A stretch of DNA of 36,099 nt, taken from positions 3,916,442-3,952,540 of the forward strand of contig LSYV01000002.1 in the NCBI GenBank assembly GCA_001584585.1, written 5' to 3'. Below are positions 1-12,174 of this stretch, in pieces. Below the pieces are notes generated by a model. It was not told where the DNA came from, did no database searches, and saw only the letters and a program-made list of their open reading frames with translations. The position numbers and the translations under genes were made by a program. Each line of letters begins with the position of its first letter. Within the stretch, counting starts at the first letter, position 1. Source of the stretch: Gonium pectorale. Its lineage: Eukaryota; Chlorophyta; Chlorophyceae; Chlamydomonadales; Volvocaceae.

Positions 1-15
1 CCTCCGCCCGAACGC

Positions 16-3000
16 TCAATTGGCCGGCACGCCCTCCACCGCCGCCGCGCGCTCCGCCCGCCGCGGCACCTCCGCCGCCGCCGCCACGTCCACCGCCTCC
101 ACCTCGGCTGCCGCCAACGCCTGCCCCTGGGCCGCCTGCGCCTGGGCCGTCAGCGCCGCCGCCTGCGCGCGCTGCGCCGCCAGCGCCGGCTCGGCGGCGG
201 CCGATACGCTGGCTGCGGCAGACGCGGAGGCGGCCGCGATGTCCCTTGCGATGCCGCTGTTCTGGCAGGCCACCATGGTCTTGACGTGCTCCAGCTCGTC
301 GTCCCGGATGTTGGTGAACACGTCCAGGAGCGACTCGCAGCGCGGCCGCCGGGGCGGGGCGGAGCGGGAGGCCGTCTGGAACCTGGTAGCGGCGATCAGG
401 GGCGGGAGGGGAAGCGGGATGCGCTATTGGGGGTGGGGCGGAGCTCGGGTCTGTGGGAGAGGCGGGGCCTGGAGGCGGGACGCGGGGCTGGCCACGGCGG
501 GGGCCGTGGCCGGGACCGCGGCGTTCACCGGCGACATGCACGATGCGGAAGCGCGAAGTGGGGGGAGGGGAAGTGAGTGGGTGCGGGTCGCTTCGGAGGG
601 ACCCAGCGCCGTGGCAGTGGGCGCGCCTGGTCCACGGCGTGGCATGGCAAGGCGTACAGATCCGCCCCGCCCGGGTCTCACGGGCTTCTTCGCGGGTTAA
701 GGAGCGTCGAATGCGAACGGACATTGGCGGACGCCGGGAATTTCCCCCCACTCGGCCTTCGACGATTCGTTGCGAATCGGAATGACGTGCGCCCCAGGCT
801 TCTCTACTGAGGACGCCTTCCAAGCTTCAGAAACCCCCGGCCTCGCAAGCGCCGGAGCGCAGTGCACCCAGGGGGCTGCCTCCAGGTGCACCGCGTGCCT
901 CCCGCCCGCCGGTGCTCTTCCCCGCCCTCATCCAACCCTCTTGCCCCCACCCCCACCCCCACCCCCACCCCCACGCCCACCCCGCTCTCGCTCACTCGTC
1001 GAACAGGTACAGGTCCTCGCTGCAGTAGTACTGGAGGGCCACCAGCGGCGGGGGAATGGAGGACAGCAGCTCTGCGTTGCGTTCCAGGAAGGCGGCTGCG
1101 GGCGGACGGGCGGGGAGCGGAGGGGAGGCAACGGAAGCGGTGGGTGACCACTGTGGCTTGTCCTGAGCCGTGGCTTCACTCACAGGCAAACCACCCACAA
1201 GAGCGCCGCCCTCTGACTGCCACACTGCCTCACCCCTCCGCAGCTGCTCCATGCTGCGCCGCCATGCCACCTGCCACCGTTGGCCCCTTGCTGACGCAGC
1301 CTACCAGGCTGCGGGACATCCCCACACGCAACCAGCCACATGTAGCCTCCACCCCACCTCAACGCACGCTCCCCTCCCCCTCCAGGCCTCCGCACACCCC
1401 ACCCCACCCCCGTCCCCTTACTGTATGTGTCCGCGGCGTGCAGCTCCACGCGCTGCATGAAGTTGTAGGCCATGCGGGGCGACACCAGGTAGAAGCCGAT
1501 CAGGACCTGGAGGCGGGGGGAGCGGGGCGGAAGCGGAGGGGAGTCTGAGGAAAAGGGTTGTGTGAGGGGCGACTGCGATCCCGCAGCATGCTCCCGTCGG
1601 GGTGGGCAGTGGGCGATGGAGTTGAGTGCGAGTTGGGCATGTGGGGGATGGTGCGGAGGGGGAGGGGCGGCGGAGGCAGCTGTCGGGCCGGTGCAGGGCG
1701 GGCGGCGTGGGGGTGGGTGCCCGGGTGGGCGGCCAAAGCAGTCGGGCCCCTGCGGCCGGGCCTCGCGGAGCGGCATGTAGGCCGGCACGCCCAGACCCAA
1801 CGCACCCAGTAGTACAGGACCGCCGCGTGCTCGGCGATGAATCGGTCGACCCAGGCGCGGTCGCCGCCCAGGCTCTCCATGATCTGCAGGTGGTGCATCT
1901 CTGCGCCAGGGCGGAACGGGGGAGGGGTCGGCAGGCGGGGCAGGAGCGGGGGAGGGGGGCGCGTTCAGGGCGAGGGTTCACTAACAGCGGGTGGCTGAGG
2001 CCAGTCAGCTGCGGGGCAATGGGCTTCTTCAAGGGCACCACGGCGATGCGGCCCCCATGTGCGGCACGCGACGGATGATCAGACAGCAGCAAGCACCAAA
2101 CTCCGCCAGCGGTAGCAAGCTAGCGCAAAGGGCACCGCCGTGGCCAGCCTCCCCCAATTCGCGATCGTGCCGCCTTAGGCAGCATTGACGACCGCCCGGG
2201 TCTCAGACGCCCCGCCCCGCGCCGCTCCGCTCACCGTTCCACTCCTCCGCAAAGTGGATCTTGCGCAGCTCGGCGCCCGCGCGCCAGAAGCCCAGCGACT
2301 CGTACAGGTGCAGGATGGAGATGTAGGCAAAGTAGGGGATGCGCGCCACCGTCTCGAGCACCCAGAACTTCTGCAGGGTTGGGGGGAGAGGCACGGGAAG
2401 GAGCGTGAGCCCGGAGCGGGCAGCCCAGAGCTGGAAGGCGGGCTGACTCCGCACACCACACTGTCGATAATGCGACGGTGCGGCGAAACGGGGGCGCTTG
2501 GAGGAAGCGCTTCGCCTCACCCGACTGCCCTCCCAGCCTGCCCGTCCCACTGGCGAGCAGGTGCCGTACCTCGATGGGCTTGCTGTCGTACATGACGTCC
2601 AGCACCCAGCACAGGGCGTAGAAGGGCGCCCGCACCCACAGCGGGCTGGACATGTCGCCGCCCTGCGCCGCGATGCGCCGGCGCTCCACGGCCACAACGT
2701 CGGCCACGTCCAGCTCCAGGCGATCAAGCTTGGCGCGGATCTGCGGGGTGGAGGGGGGGAGGCGGGTTGGCGAAGTGGCGGTACGGCGGGATGGCGAAGG
2801 GAGTGCTCAGTTGGGGGCGGGGCCGCGGGCGCGGACGGTGAGCATTGCGCAGCCAAAGGGTGGCGGCGAGGGCGGCAGCCATGGAGGTAACGACGGTCTG
2901 CGCCTCCCACGCACCGCCGTTCTACCACCCCGCCTTGCCTCGCCAGCCCTGCCCTACGCACCCCACCTTGACCCTTTTCCCCCGGGTAAGGGCAGGCATT

Positions 3001-4795
3001 CCACGCTCTTAGCGGGTGTCTCTAGCAAGCCTTCCACTCCCCTACCCTATGGTCTGTAAGCTCGCCTGTGGCCCGCCAACTTTGTGCCCGCCCCTCAGGA
3101 CCCCGTACCCCGCCACCCTGCACCGCAACGCTGCCCAACGCCTCCCCGCCCACGACCCACCCCGCACCGCCATGCTGCCCGATACCCCCTCTCCCCCTCT
3201 GCTCTAACCCCGCCCACCTGCTTGAATTCCTGCGTCTCCAGGGCGCCCATGGTGGGGGGCGGCTCCAGCGGCCGCAGCACCCCTGCACCCTCCAGAGCGC
3301 GGTCCAGCGACGCCAGGCCGCCCGCCACTGCGGTGCCTGCGGCGCTGACAGCCTGGGGATGCAGAGCGGGGGGCCGCGAGGCGGGGAGCTTTGGTTCTGA
3401 GGGAGCTAGGGCCTACCCCCGGCACTCCGAGGCCCGGCCTGTGTGGCCTCCTCGGCAGCAAAATGGACTCATTTGCACGTACGCGCCTTCAGTTCCACAG
3501 CATGACGGCGACAGCCCACACCATGTGCTCCATTTACACCCTCCACGTTGAGCGGTCCCGCTCGCGTCCTCGGGCCCCGCCACACTACGGGTATCTCATG
3601 GCCCCGCCCGTGTGGCCCGGATCGTGGCGCCCCTGACGATCAACGATGCGGTCCAGAGTCCCCGGCTCACCCGCGCCACCGGGTTGGAGGGCTGCTTGAC
3701 GTCCGAGGGCGGGAAGCGCACCGAGCGGCGCAGCTGCGTCAGCTCGTGCCGGTAATTGTCCTTGGCCTGGCGGGCGGGGCGGGTGGGCGGGGTGTGGCAG
3801 GGAGTAAAGGTGCTGCCGGGCTTCGGAGCGGCGCGGGGGCCGTGGCAGGGGAAGGAGGGAGCCAGGGGCTGGGCGGTGGTGGGCAGCAAGACACGATGCG
3901 ATGCAGCCTGGGGGCCAAGCCGCGCGCTCGCTGGCACGGGCGCGCCTCTGGCCGGACAGATGAACGGGCCGGTGCGGGGCTTGATCACAGCCCGCAACGA
4001 GGGAACATGGGCCGCATTGGAGACCACGCCAGCCAGACACGCGTGGTCCCGGCTTGCTCCGCCGTAGCGCCATCAGCCGTTGAAGCCCCGTTGCTGCTGC
4101 TGCTGCCACCCGCAGCCAACGGCGGCCCCACAAACCGCGGGCGCTATAGGACTGAAGCTACTTAAATCTCCCAGACCCACCAGCTGCCACACGTCGCTGG
4201 GCACCTCCCCGTAGCTCTCCTGGTACAGCCGTCCCGACCCGGAGCGGAAGCCGTAGTCGGCACACATGGCGGGAATGACTTTGCCCTTGCTGTCCACGTA
4301 AATGGGGCATTCGCCCTTGCCGCTGCGTGTGTTGACAGGGTCGCAGTGACGTGTGGGGTGGGAGGGGCGGCGCTTGGGGGCAGAGAGAGGGTGCTAGGAG
4401 GGGCACGACAGACGGGAAAAGGGGTTCGACCTACGACGGCGCCAAATTCGCCATCAGGCTGGAGTCGTGGTGCGGCGTCAGTCGAGCGCGGCAACTTGCC
4501 AACCGCTAGGTGAGCCTCGAGCGGCAAAGGTGCTCGAGTGGCCAACCAGTGCACTTTGGACTCACTGGATAACCGGTGCCGCCACAGCTTGGACCTTCAG
4601 TGTCCTCCTACATGCAGGCGAGCGTCGGAAGACGTCCGATGCCCAACGACAAACAGGCGACGATATAGTTCAGAGGCAATCACAGACAGTGTACTTGAGA
4701 GCAGCACGCACTCTATACTCCAAGCATAATTCTCACCGCTTAGCGGCGCGAAGGGGAGCTGCGCGCGGGAGAGGTGCAGGATGCAGCATGGCCAT
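16..4795 (-). CDS. PTOX: Plastid terminal oxidase (alternative oxidase family)
   Basis: This is the plastid branch of the di-iron alternative oxidase family. It oxidises plastoquinol with O2 at thylakoids (chlororespiration, carotenoid desaturation). Exons in coding order are 4795-4737, 4607-4566, 4322-4181, 3766-3671, 3352-3218, 2741-2571, 2370-2235, 1900-1806, 1506-1422, 1095-996 and 382-16. All introns are GT-AG, and the sum is 1428 nt, or 475 aa, in one frame. The ligands are E221 (VLETVARIP), E261 and H264 (NEMHH), E313 (RVELHA), E383 and H386 ([13 protein letters not shown]). Their spacing follows the plant enzyme closely. The first two exons encode an Arg/Ala/Pro transit peptide ending near VQAVAAPV, a plausible cleavage site. 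ATG 4795 was preferred to the in-frame ATG at 4789. The last ~78 residues are an Ala-rich extension absent from plant PTOX. Green algae can carry two paralogues and I cannot say which this is. Confidence 0.93.
944..980. repeat. (CCCCCA)n microsatellite in a PTOX intron
   Basis: This is a run of about six CCCCCA units with a slightly degenerate end. It lies in the last intron of the PTOX gene (383-995). The ORFs crossing it are composition artefacts. Confidence 0.85.
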
Positions 4796-7700
4796 TGGAC
4801 TAACCAATAAGACTCGATAAACCAAATGTGTGTGCCAACGTGTTCCGTTATGGGGCGTCTGAATGCATGCTAAGGTAGCTCATCGGCTCCGAAACAAGTA
4901 CGTACGGCGTATCTTGTATGGGCGTGCCGCCGGGAAATGGCACCTTGTATGGGCGTGCCGCCGCCATCACATGGCACCACACAAACAACTTCGGTTACAA
5001 GGTCAGTGCAAGGAGGGTCGACGGGTAAGGGGATGGGTAGGAGGGGGTGGCTTGGAATGGATAGGCGCATAGGCTGGCTGGCGGCAGAGCGGGTGTACAT
5101 GGAAGACGTTTGGACTTGGAGTGGAGAGCCTTTACTATTTTTGAGTGGGACCATGGCCGTTAGTCATTAAGAGCGGGCTGTTGTGCCCGTGTGTGGGCCG
5201 TTGTGGGCCGGTCTGTGTTGGGCGTTAAGGAGCAAGCGTGTGGCCGCGATCAGACCGAATGCCCAGGAGGCTGGCACACGAGAAGATGTGAAGCGGCCAG
5301 CGGAGCTAACCGGCAGTCAGCGCTTAGGTATGGGCGGAGGCAACGGCAGCAGCGACGGCTCTAATACTGGTGCTACCGGCGTGCAGGGCGCGGTGGACAC
5401 CGTAAGCCATGTGCTGTTGTCTCTGGCACATGAGCTTCCAGGGGCTGCAGTAGGACCTCGGGCGCGGTCCGTTCAGTGAGGACGCTGGGGCGCATACGCG
5501 CATTGCTCCTCGGTGGCTGCTGTTGCCTGACCCCGCTGGCTGCTGCCCTTGGCAGCCCTGCACATGCTCTACAAGCGCACATACTGCAACAATGAAATCA
5601 CATCACCGCAGATTGCCTCGGATGGGCAAATGTACACAGTTTACAAAACATGCTGAGACCGCAGCGTTGAGTGTGCGGCCCGCCCGCAGGTGCACCTGTC
5701 CCCCGGGCTGTGAAGCAGCCCTCAACTATGACGCCCTGTGGCTTCAACAGCATTGGGGCGACCGGGCACAAGCCTGAGCGCGCGGGGCTCGCCCTCGTTC
5801 CCCTACCCCGCCGTCAAGCCGTCGAATGCGTGCCTTGCCTTCGCAATCGCACCTCTCGCCATACCACATGGAGACCTGGGTATGCCTCGTCCTTGTCACC
5901 CTGCCGTGCTCCTGTCTACCCAACCATCTTCATGGTCGCAGTGACCTGTCGCTCAAGACAAAGGCAGGACGTACAGTCTGCAGCCGGGCGCCACATTTGG
6001 GGAGTGCACAACGTGAAGCTCCTACGTGCACTGGCCCCGGCGCGTGTGATGCCGGGTGGGCACCTGGTGGGCCGGTGGCTGTAACATGGCCAATGGGTCA
6101 GGCGCCGGCAGAAGACCCCAGCGGCGAGAGAGGCTGCGAGTGTGCGGCAGAGCTCATACTGGCTGGCCGGAAGGCCATGGCAGCAGCAAGCCGGCCTGCA
6201 GGTCTGTAGGGCTCAGACCCTTCACTGATCGGCGCCCCCCTGTCGTGCAACCGTGCGGCTGGGCAAAGACCGAAGGGATAAATGGGCAGGGCTGGGCCAG
6301 GAGTCGCAGCGACGATTCCTGAGACGCGGCGTCGGCCCGGCAATGGCCGCAGGGTCCGCAGTAGCGCGCTGCTGCCGGAGGGGCGTAGTCTGCAGCGAGG
6401 TCACACGCGGGCGGCTGGGGTGGTTGCCTGCACTCCATGCTCAGTGGAGGGACCCGACGCACAGGGACCACGGGACCCGACGTTGTACTGTGACCAGCTA
6501 TACCGTTGTGCGACAGTGCATGAGGATGCCAGGGCCCTGAGATAGCCCGTGCCAAAACCCATCACCCTACGCCAACGACTCTCCTTGTTCCGGCATGGCC
6601 GGGAAAGGTATGCTTGCGTCCGCATGTCGACCTGTCTCTATACCAGCAACCTTTGCCTGCAACGACGGTTGCCGACTCTGGAACTTTGACATCCCTACTT
6701 CCAGGTCTGCTCCTGAACGTTCCGGCGTTCCGGGTGGGCGGGTCGGGCGCACGCGGGTCTGGTAACCGCTGGTCGCCGATGGAACCGTAGCACAGTCGGC
6801 AATGCCGCGGAGCACGCCCACAACAGGTCGAGCGAGGTAGTGACGAAGCGCCGGCGACCTATCCCGTCAGGGCCGGGGGAAGAGGGCGCGCCTGCTCGTT
6901 TGCCTCGCTCGCCCCCCTCGTCTTGCACCAACCCGCCGGCTCGCCCTACTGGAAACGTCAAACTCTGGGGGGGGGCGTTTAGCCGTAGAAAGGTGGCTCC
7001 CTCTTTGCAGCGTTTCATCTCTTGCCATTTGAACAACGCCACGATCCGTCTGCTTACCGAAGACACGGCATCTGCCCCATGTTAGCGCACGCTGCCGTCC
7101 AGGCGATGGCATGCTGCCAGCGGCCACCAGCATCCAGCATCATGTCCACTAGGAAAACGAGGAGCCAAAATGCCTCTAGATTGCTGGTACTCACGCACGG
7201 CATTGCACCGCGGAGCGTGTTTCCGAGAACCCCACACGTACGTGCCTACGCCCTCGGCCGTGAGTATGTGGTACCGGTGGTCACGGTGGCGCCTGCGAGG
7301 ACACCCGGACTTGTGCAGGCATGTGGGCGGGTACAACAAGGCGTGGCTTGCCGAAGGCGCCCTTAGGTCCTGCGGCAAACTCAGCGTGGGGCACAGGTAC
7401 TTCCACGATAACACTCACAACGATTAGCCCGCAAGAACGACGCATTCCCGCGGCCTTGTCAAGCATTTGTGATTTCCATCCACCCAATCCGGGAAACCCA
7501 GGAATCTGGGCGGCCAGCGCCGCAGCTCTGGGCAGGATCTTGGGCGGCATATCAGGCGGGCAGCCTGCGCGCATGAGGTGCTGGAGAATATATCAGGAGA
7601 AGCATGCGATGAACGAGCGCTGAGCAACACAAGTACGATACAAGCTGAGCGTATGGTGCGTGTGTGGTGGTGGACCGTGTGTGTATTGTAACTAAGTACG

Positions 7701-7892
7701 AACGTACGGCCTTCCCCCTGTCTCTTCGGCTTCTCGCCTGCCAATCCCGATTTGCGAAGCTTTCAGATTATAGCCAATAATCCACTGCATTTAAGTCGTA
7801 ACTACAGCGTAACCGAAGTGCACTTCAACCGAGCGACGACGGCACCGAATTGCATGTGACATCTGCAATAATATTTTGAGATTCCCTAGCAA
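4796..7892. other. Divergent intergenic region, no supported gene
   Basis: This is about 3.1 kb between the divergently transcribed PTOX and CID-protein genes. I read both strands and found no family motif, no exon chain that keeps frame and no tRNA or rRNA. The short ORFs have the mixed composition of random frames, and the sequence is visibly less GC-extreme than the genes. It should hold both promoters. A CCAAT motif lies at 4804-4808 just upstream of the PTOX start. Another lies at 7769-7773, followed by an AT-rich stretch (7864-7876) ahead of the CID gene start. These assignments are inference only. Confidence 0.6.
4913..4963. repeat. Direct repeat, two 20-base copies
   Basis: The 20-base sequence CTTGTATGGGCGTGCCGCCG occurs exactly at 4913-4932 and again at 4944-4963. 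Each copy is followed by a related tail ending in ATGGCAC. It is a small tandem duplication about 120-170 bases upstream of the PTOX start codon. No function is evident. Confidence 0.85.
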
Positions 7893-10800
7893 ATGTGGGA
7901 GAGGGAAGCGGAGTACAGGGAGGACTTGGAGTTGGTAATTCAGAAAGCAGCGGCTACTCGGCTCGAGCGACTTGCAACTTTGGCCGTGGAGGATGAGCGA
8001 ACGGTGGGCCAGTATAGCTGGAGCGACTTGCAGACGCAGATGGACTGTGGCCTGTGCCCTCACCGCTTTCGACGTCGCCACGAGCGGCCACGGACGTGAC
8101 TTTGGACCGTGTTCCCTACGCCTCCCTGTGCACAGTGTTACAAGCACGTTGTCGTGCTGCTGGAGAAGCAATATCGCAAATGCGGGCCCAATGCGCGCGG
8201 CAAGCTCCACCTGCTGTACTGCGTATCATCGCTGCTGCGGCTGTCCCGAAAGCAGCAGGGGCTGCGTGACCGCTACGGTAAGCGCTCACTCGGCGTGCTC
8301 CCGCCGCGTGGGTTGCACGGCTGCTAACCGACGTGCCGCCCCTGCCCCGCACTCCCGTGCAGCGGAGCGCCTCAAACCCCTCGTAGCAGCTCTGGTCGCC
8401 GACCTCCGGCTGGAGTTTGGGGTGAGCACAAAATACGGGACACGGGCACGTGGGAGCAACCACCTGACTCTATCAGCCCACCTGACTCACGCAGCCAGCC
8501 TCCCACCTACTGTCGCGCCTCAAGCGTGCAAACCCCGCGCTCCACCGCTGCGCTTTTCTACCTGACAGGCTCAGGTCGATAAGCTGCTGAGGTTATGGCG
8601 CATGGAGGGGGTGTTCAGCCCCGAGCAGCTTGCGGACGTGGAGTCGGGCCGGGCGGCGCAGGCGCTGCGGGCGCCAGGGCTGCAGTCCAAATCGCCCAGC
8701 GGCTCACTCACCGAGGCAAGCGCGCAGGTGGGGAACCCATACCACTCATGACTAGTGAGGCGCTCTTGGGTGCAGCAAGTGGCCTAGCTGAGCTGGTGCT
8801 GTTGGCGACAGGTGGCAGTTCGGGGTTGCTGCATTGAGGGGCCCTAGACTGTGTATCGGCCCCGCGTACGCTCGAGCCGCACGGCTGGGAGCTTGGGAGG
8901 CAACGGCCCGCCCTGGAACCTTACGCAGGACCCCCACGTCGCTATCGGCGATGCATCAGGCAGCGGCCGCTCCAGCGCAATCCACTCGCACTCGCGATTC
9001 CCGGGCGGGCGAGCGCAGCCAGCGGCTACTGGCGCCATGCCGCCGTACCAGCAGGCGCCTCCCGCGGAGGGGCAGGACCCCTACAGCGCAGACTCGAACC
9101 CCAACGGCAGCAGACCGGGCGGTCCACCGGGACCGCCGCCAGGCCCCCCTCCCGGGCCGCCACCGATGCCGCCGCCTCCACCGCCACCACCACTCATCCC
9201 GCCCGGTCTGCTGGGGCCAGTCGGCCCGGGCGGCTTGCTGCCCACAAGCCCCGTCGCGGCCGCCGCGGCAGCTGCGGGGCTTGCCGCCGCAGCGGGGCTC
9301 TTTCCTCAGGGCGGCTTCCTGGGGCCCTCACCGGCGGCCCTGATGCAGCCCCTGCAGCCCCAGGCGTTCATGGGCGCCATGGGCCCCTTCGGAGGTGGCA
9401 TGGGAGGCGGCATAGGAGGCGGCATGGGAGGCGGTATGGGCAATGGCATGGGCGGCGGCATGGGCAACGGTATGGGAGGCGGCATGGGCCCAGGCGGCAT
9501 GGGCCCCAACGGCATGGGGCCTGGTGCCATGGGAGCGGGCATGAATGGCGGCATGGGCCCAGGCGGCATGGGGGGCGCGATGGGCGCCGGCATGGGCAAC
9601 ATGCTGGGTGCTGGCATGGGCGGACCCCTGAACGGCGGCATGGGCTTCCAGGGGCCTGGCGCGCACATGCCCGGCGGCATGGGAATGCAGCGGCCACAGC
9701 TCTTTGGCCAGCAGAACATGTTTGGCGGCCCGGGGCAGGGCCCGGGCCCGCGCGGCATGCACTTCAACCGCTTCAACAACCCGCATGGCCGGGGGCAGGG
9801 GCAAGGAGGCCAGGGATGGCAGGGGCGGTTTGGGGGGCACGACAGGGGCCAAGAGCAGGGAGGGCAAGCGCAGGGCCTGCAGAAGCCGCCACCGCCGCCG
9901 GGGTCGCCGCCACGTGCGGGCGGCGGCGGTGGTACCAGTGTCGGTGCCGACGGCAGCGGCGGCCCAGGAGCTGGCGCCTCGACGGCTGCGAATGGAACCG
10001 CAGCTGGGACTGCTGCTGGGGCGCGGCCAGGCGGGCGGCGTAGCCGCTGGGAGCTGGAGCGGGACGCCGGGGACGCCAACGCGCCCAATGCCCACGTAGC
10101 GGCCGTCACGGGGACAGCAACCGCGACGGAGGGGCCACCACAGCCGAAACGGCCGGCGGTGGCAGGGCCGTCCATCAGCCTGCCCGCAGACGCGCCGCCC
10201 CAGGTGCCCGGAGCTGCGGCGCCGCCTCCGCCGCCCCCGACAACGCCCACCCCGGTAGCGTCACCCTCGGGCCTAGGAGCTGCGCCCGGGGCAGTGCGGC
10301 AGCCGCCGGGGTTGGAGCTTACAGAAGCGGAGGCAAGCTTGGGCGGGCTCCATCGACGACATCCGCCCGGCCTGGGGCCTGAAGAAACTCCTGCGACAGT
10401 AACCGCGACATCCGCAATAGCCATTGCGGCTCATGCAACGGCGACAGCGGCTCCTGCGGCACCAACAGCGGGGCCTGCTGCCGACGGCGGCGCAGGCGCG
10501 CGCCAGGCGCCGGGGCTGGAGGCCCCAGCAGCCGGTGCTGATGGGCCGTCTGCTGCGGAGGAGGTGCCGCCGCCGGGCACTGGCATGCGGTTCACTGTGG
10601 CTGTCGCGTCGGAGAGCGGCGCGGACAGCGAGCTGCGGACGGAGCCGGAGCCAGGCCAGGGGCGTGCGCCGTCACCCGTCTCGCGGCGGCTGTCTCCGTC
10701 ACCCTGTCCCGACGCTGGCGGCACAGCCAATGGCGAGGCCATTCCCGCCGCGAGCTCCGCTGTGGACGGCGTATCGGCTCCAACGGCGGATGCTGGGGAG

Positions 10801-12174
10801 GCGGACCAGGCTGCGGGCGCGGCGCCAGCTGCGTCCTCAGCGCCCGCCGGTGAGAGGGAGGCCGCCGACGCGGAGCCGGCACTGCTGGCGAGCATGGAGG
10901 CGACGTCCCCAGGTAACGCCCAGCCGGAGGCAGATGCAATTGCGGTGGCCGCGCCCGCGGCTGATGAAGCGGCAAAGGGTACGCCTGCGGCGCCGACCGG
11001 GGAGTCTATGGAATTGGACGATGGCGGCAGCAGCAGCGCAGAAGCGGCCTGGCCGTTGAGGCCGCAGTGCCGCAGCCTGGCACCCGCGTCGCCCGGCCGC
11101 TACGGCGCTCCTGCGGCGGCAGCGGACAGCGGCTCTAGGGGTGGCGCTGATGCGGAAGCGGGTGCGGGTGGTGACATGGAGGTGGAAAGGGCGGAGGAGG
11201 CCGCAGAGGATGTCTGTATGGCCCGGGGGCCCGGGGGGGAGGGCGGGGAGCTGGTCGCGCAGCAGCAGGAGGATCCGGGGCAGTCCGGCGACGCGGGCGT
11301 GCACCGCAGTGCGCATGACGGGGCCACGGCTGACGAGGCCGCTGACGCGGCCGATGAGGTGTCGGAACCGATGGAAGCAGAAGCAGCGGCCCCTGGCCAG
11401 GCGCCGGGAGGTGCGCAGCCGGAGCCGGAGCCGGTCGATACTGCCGCCCGCGCCCTGCTGCCCTTGCGGTCTAACCTCAGCGCCCAGCCCGCCATGAGCG
11501 CAGTCACGGAAGAGGCCGGAGCGGCGCCGGCAGGGGGCCAGGAGGCCACCACGGCGCCGGCGGAGGCCTCCAGCCCAGTCGCTGCCGCTGTGCAGCCGAC
11601 TGCTGGGGAGGATGGTGGGGAGGTGGCCGTGACGCGCGGCGATGCCGGGGCCAGCAACGGGCCGGCAGCCGCGACTCCTGCCACGATACCTCCTGCGAAA
11701 GAGCCTCCTGCGGAAGAGCCTCCTGCGAAGGAGCTGCCCGCCCGGCCGCCTGCAGATGGAGAGCAGGCGCATGTAAGGGCAGCGTCAGAACAGCAGCCGG
11801 AGGAGCGCGCTGCCGCACCGGCGGGCGCCGATGTCGATGCGGAAGAAGCCCCGGCCGGCAATGTCGCCGTTGTGCAGGAAGCGGTGGAGCCGCCGGCAGA
11901 GGACTCTGGTGCGACAGCTCCGAAAGAGGAACAGGCACAGACACAGCACCAACAGGAGCAGCCGTTGCAGCAGGAGCAGCCGCAGGAACAGCCGCAGGAA
12001 CAGCGGGTAGAAGCGAAGCAGCAGCAAGAACCGCAGCAGCCGACGCCGGCGCCTGCCGAGTCGCAGCAGGTGGCGCCGCTGGCGGGGAGCAGCATACTGC
12101 TGTACGACGACTCGCGCGTGCCACTGCAGCTTGAGGAGCTCGAGCTGGGCGAGCTGGATGTGGACTGGCTGTAG
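7893..12174 (+). CDS. CID-domain protein (RNA polymerase II CTD-interacting) with giant low-complexity tail
   Basis: Exons are 7893-8003, 8136-8277, 8363-8421, 8569-8727 and 8929-12174, giving 1238 aa in one frame. Residues ~15-135 match the CTD-interacting domain of SCAF4/SCAF8-type proteins. There is a YKHVV helix at 39-43 (SCAF has FYKHVVQ), then LYCVSSLLRLSR (SCAF YVIDSIVRQSR), then LLRLWRMEGVFSPEQL (SCAF LNLWQKNNVF). Such domains bind phosphorylated RNA polymerase II tails and couple transcription with RNA 3'-end processing in the nucleus. The last exon encodes ~1,080 disordered residues: polyproline (~221-250), Met-Gly-Gly repeats (~305-415), a basic RRSRWELERD patch (~527), long Ala/Glu/Pro tracts, a Gln-rich block (~1160-1185) and an acidic Leu-rich C-terminus. 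I see no RRM, unlike SCAF4/8. The first splice was chosen because it keeps phase and CID helix spacing. Confidence 0.8.
9370..9700 (+). repeat. Met-Gly-Gly coding repeat in the CID protein
   Basis: These are imperfect repeats of GGCATGGGAGGC-like units encoding GGMG, GNGMGG and GPGGMGP motifs, about 110 residues long. The repeat is in frame with the large last exon and is therefore coding. The reverse strand gives Met/Pro-rich shadow ORFs. Confidence 0.85.

Noticed and set aside
20..700. 226-residue plus-strand ORF at the left edge
   Set aside because: It is antisense to the PTOX Ala-rich last exon and adjacent intron, with no independent support.
6695..7066. 123-residue minus ORF as a possible PTOX first exon or separate gene
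   Set aside because: It has no transit-peptide-like composition and no matching splice. The 4795-4737 and 4607-4566 exons complete PTOX exactly.
8004..8135. Continuation of the first CID-gene ORF to the stop at 8099
   Set aside because: Reading on gives Arg-rich non-conserved sequence. Splicing at 8003/8136 restores the CID helix spacing and phase.
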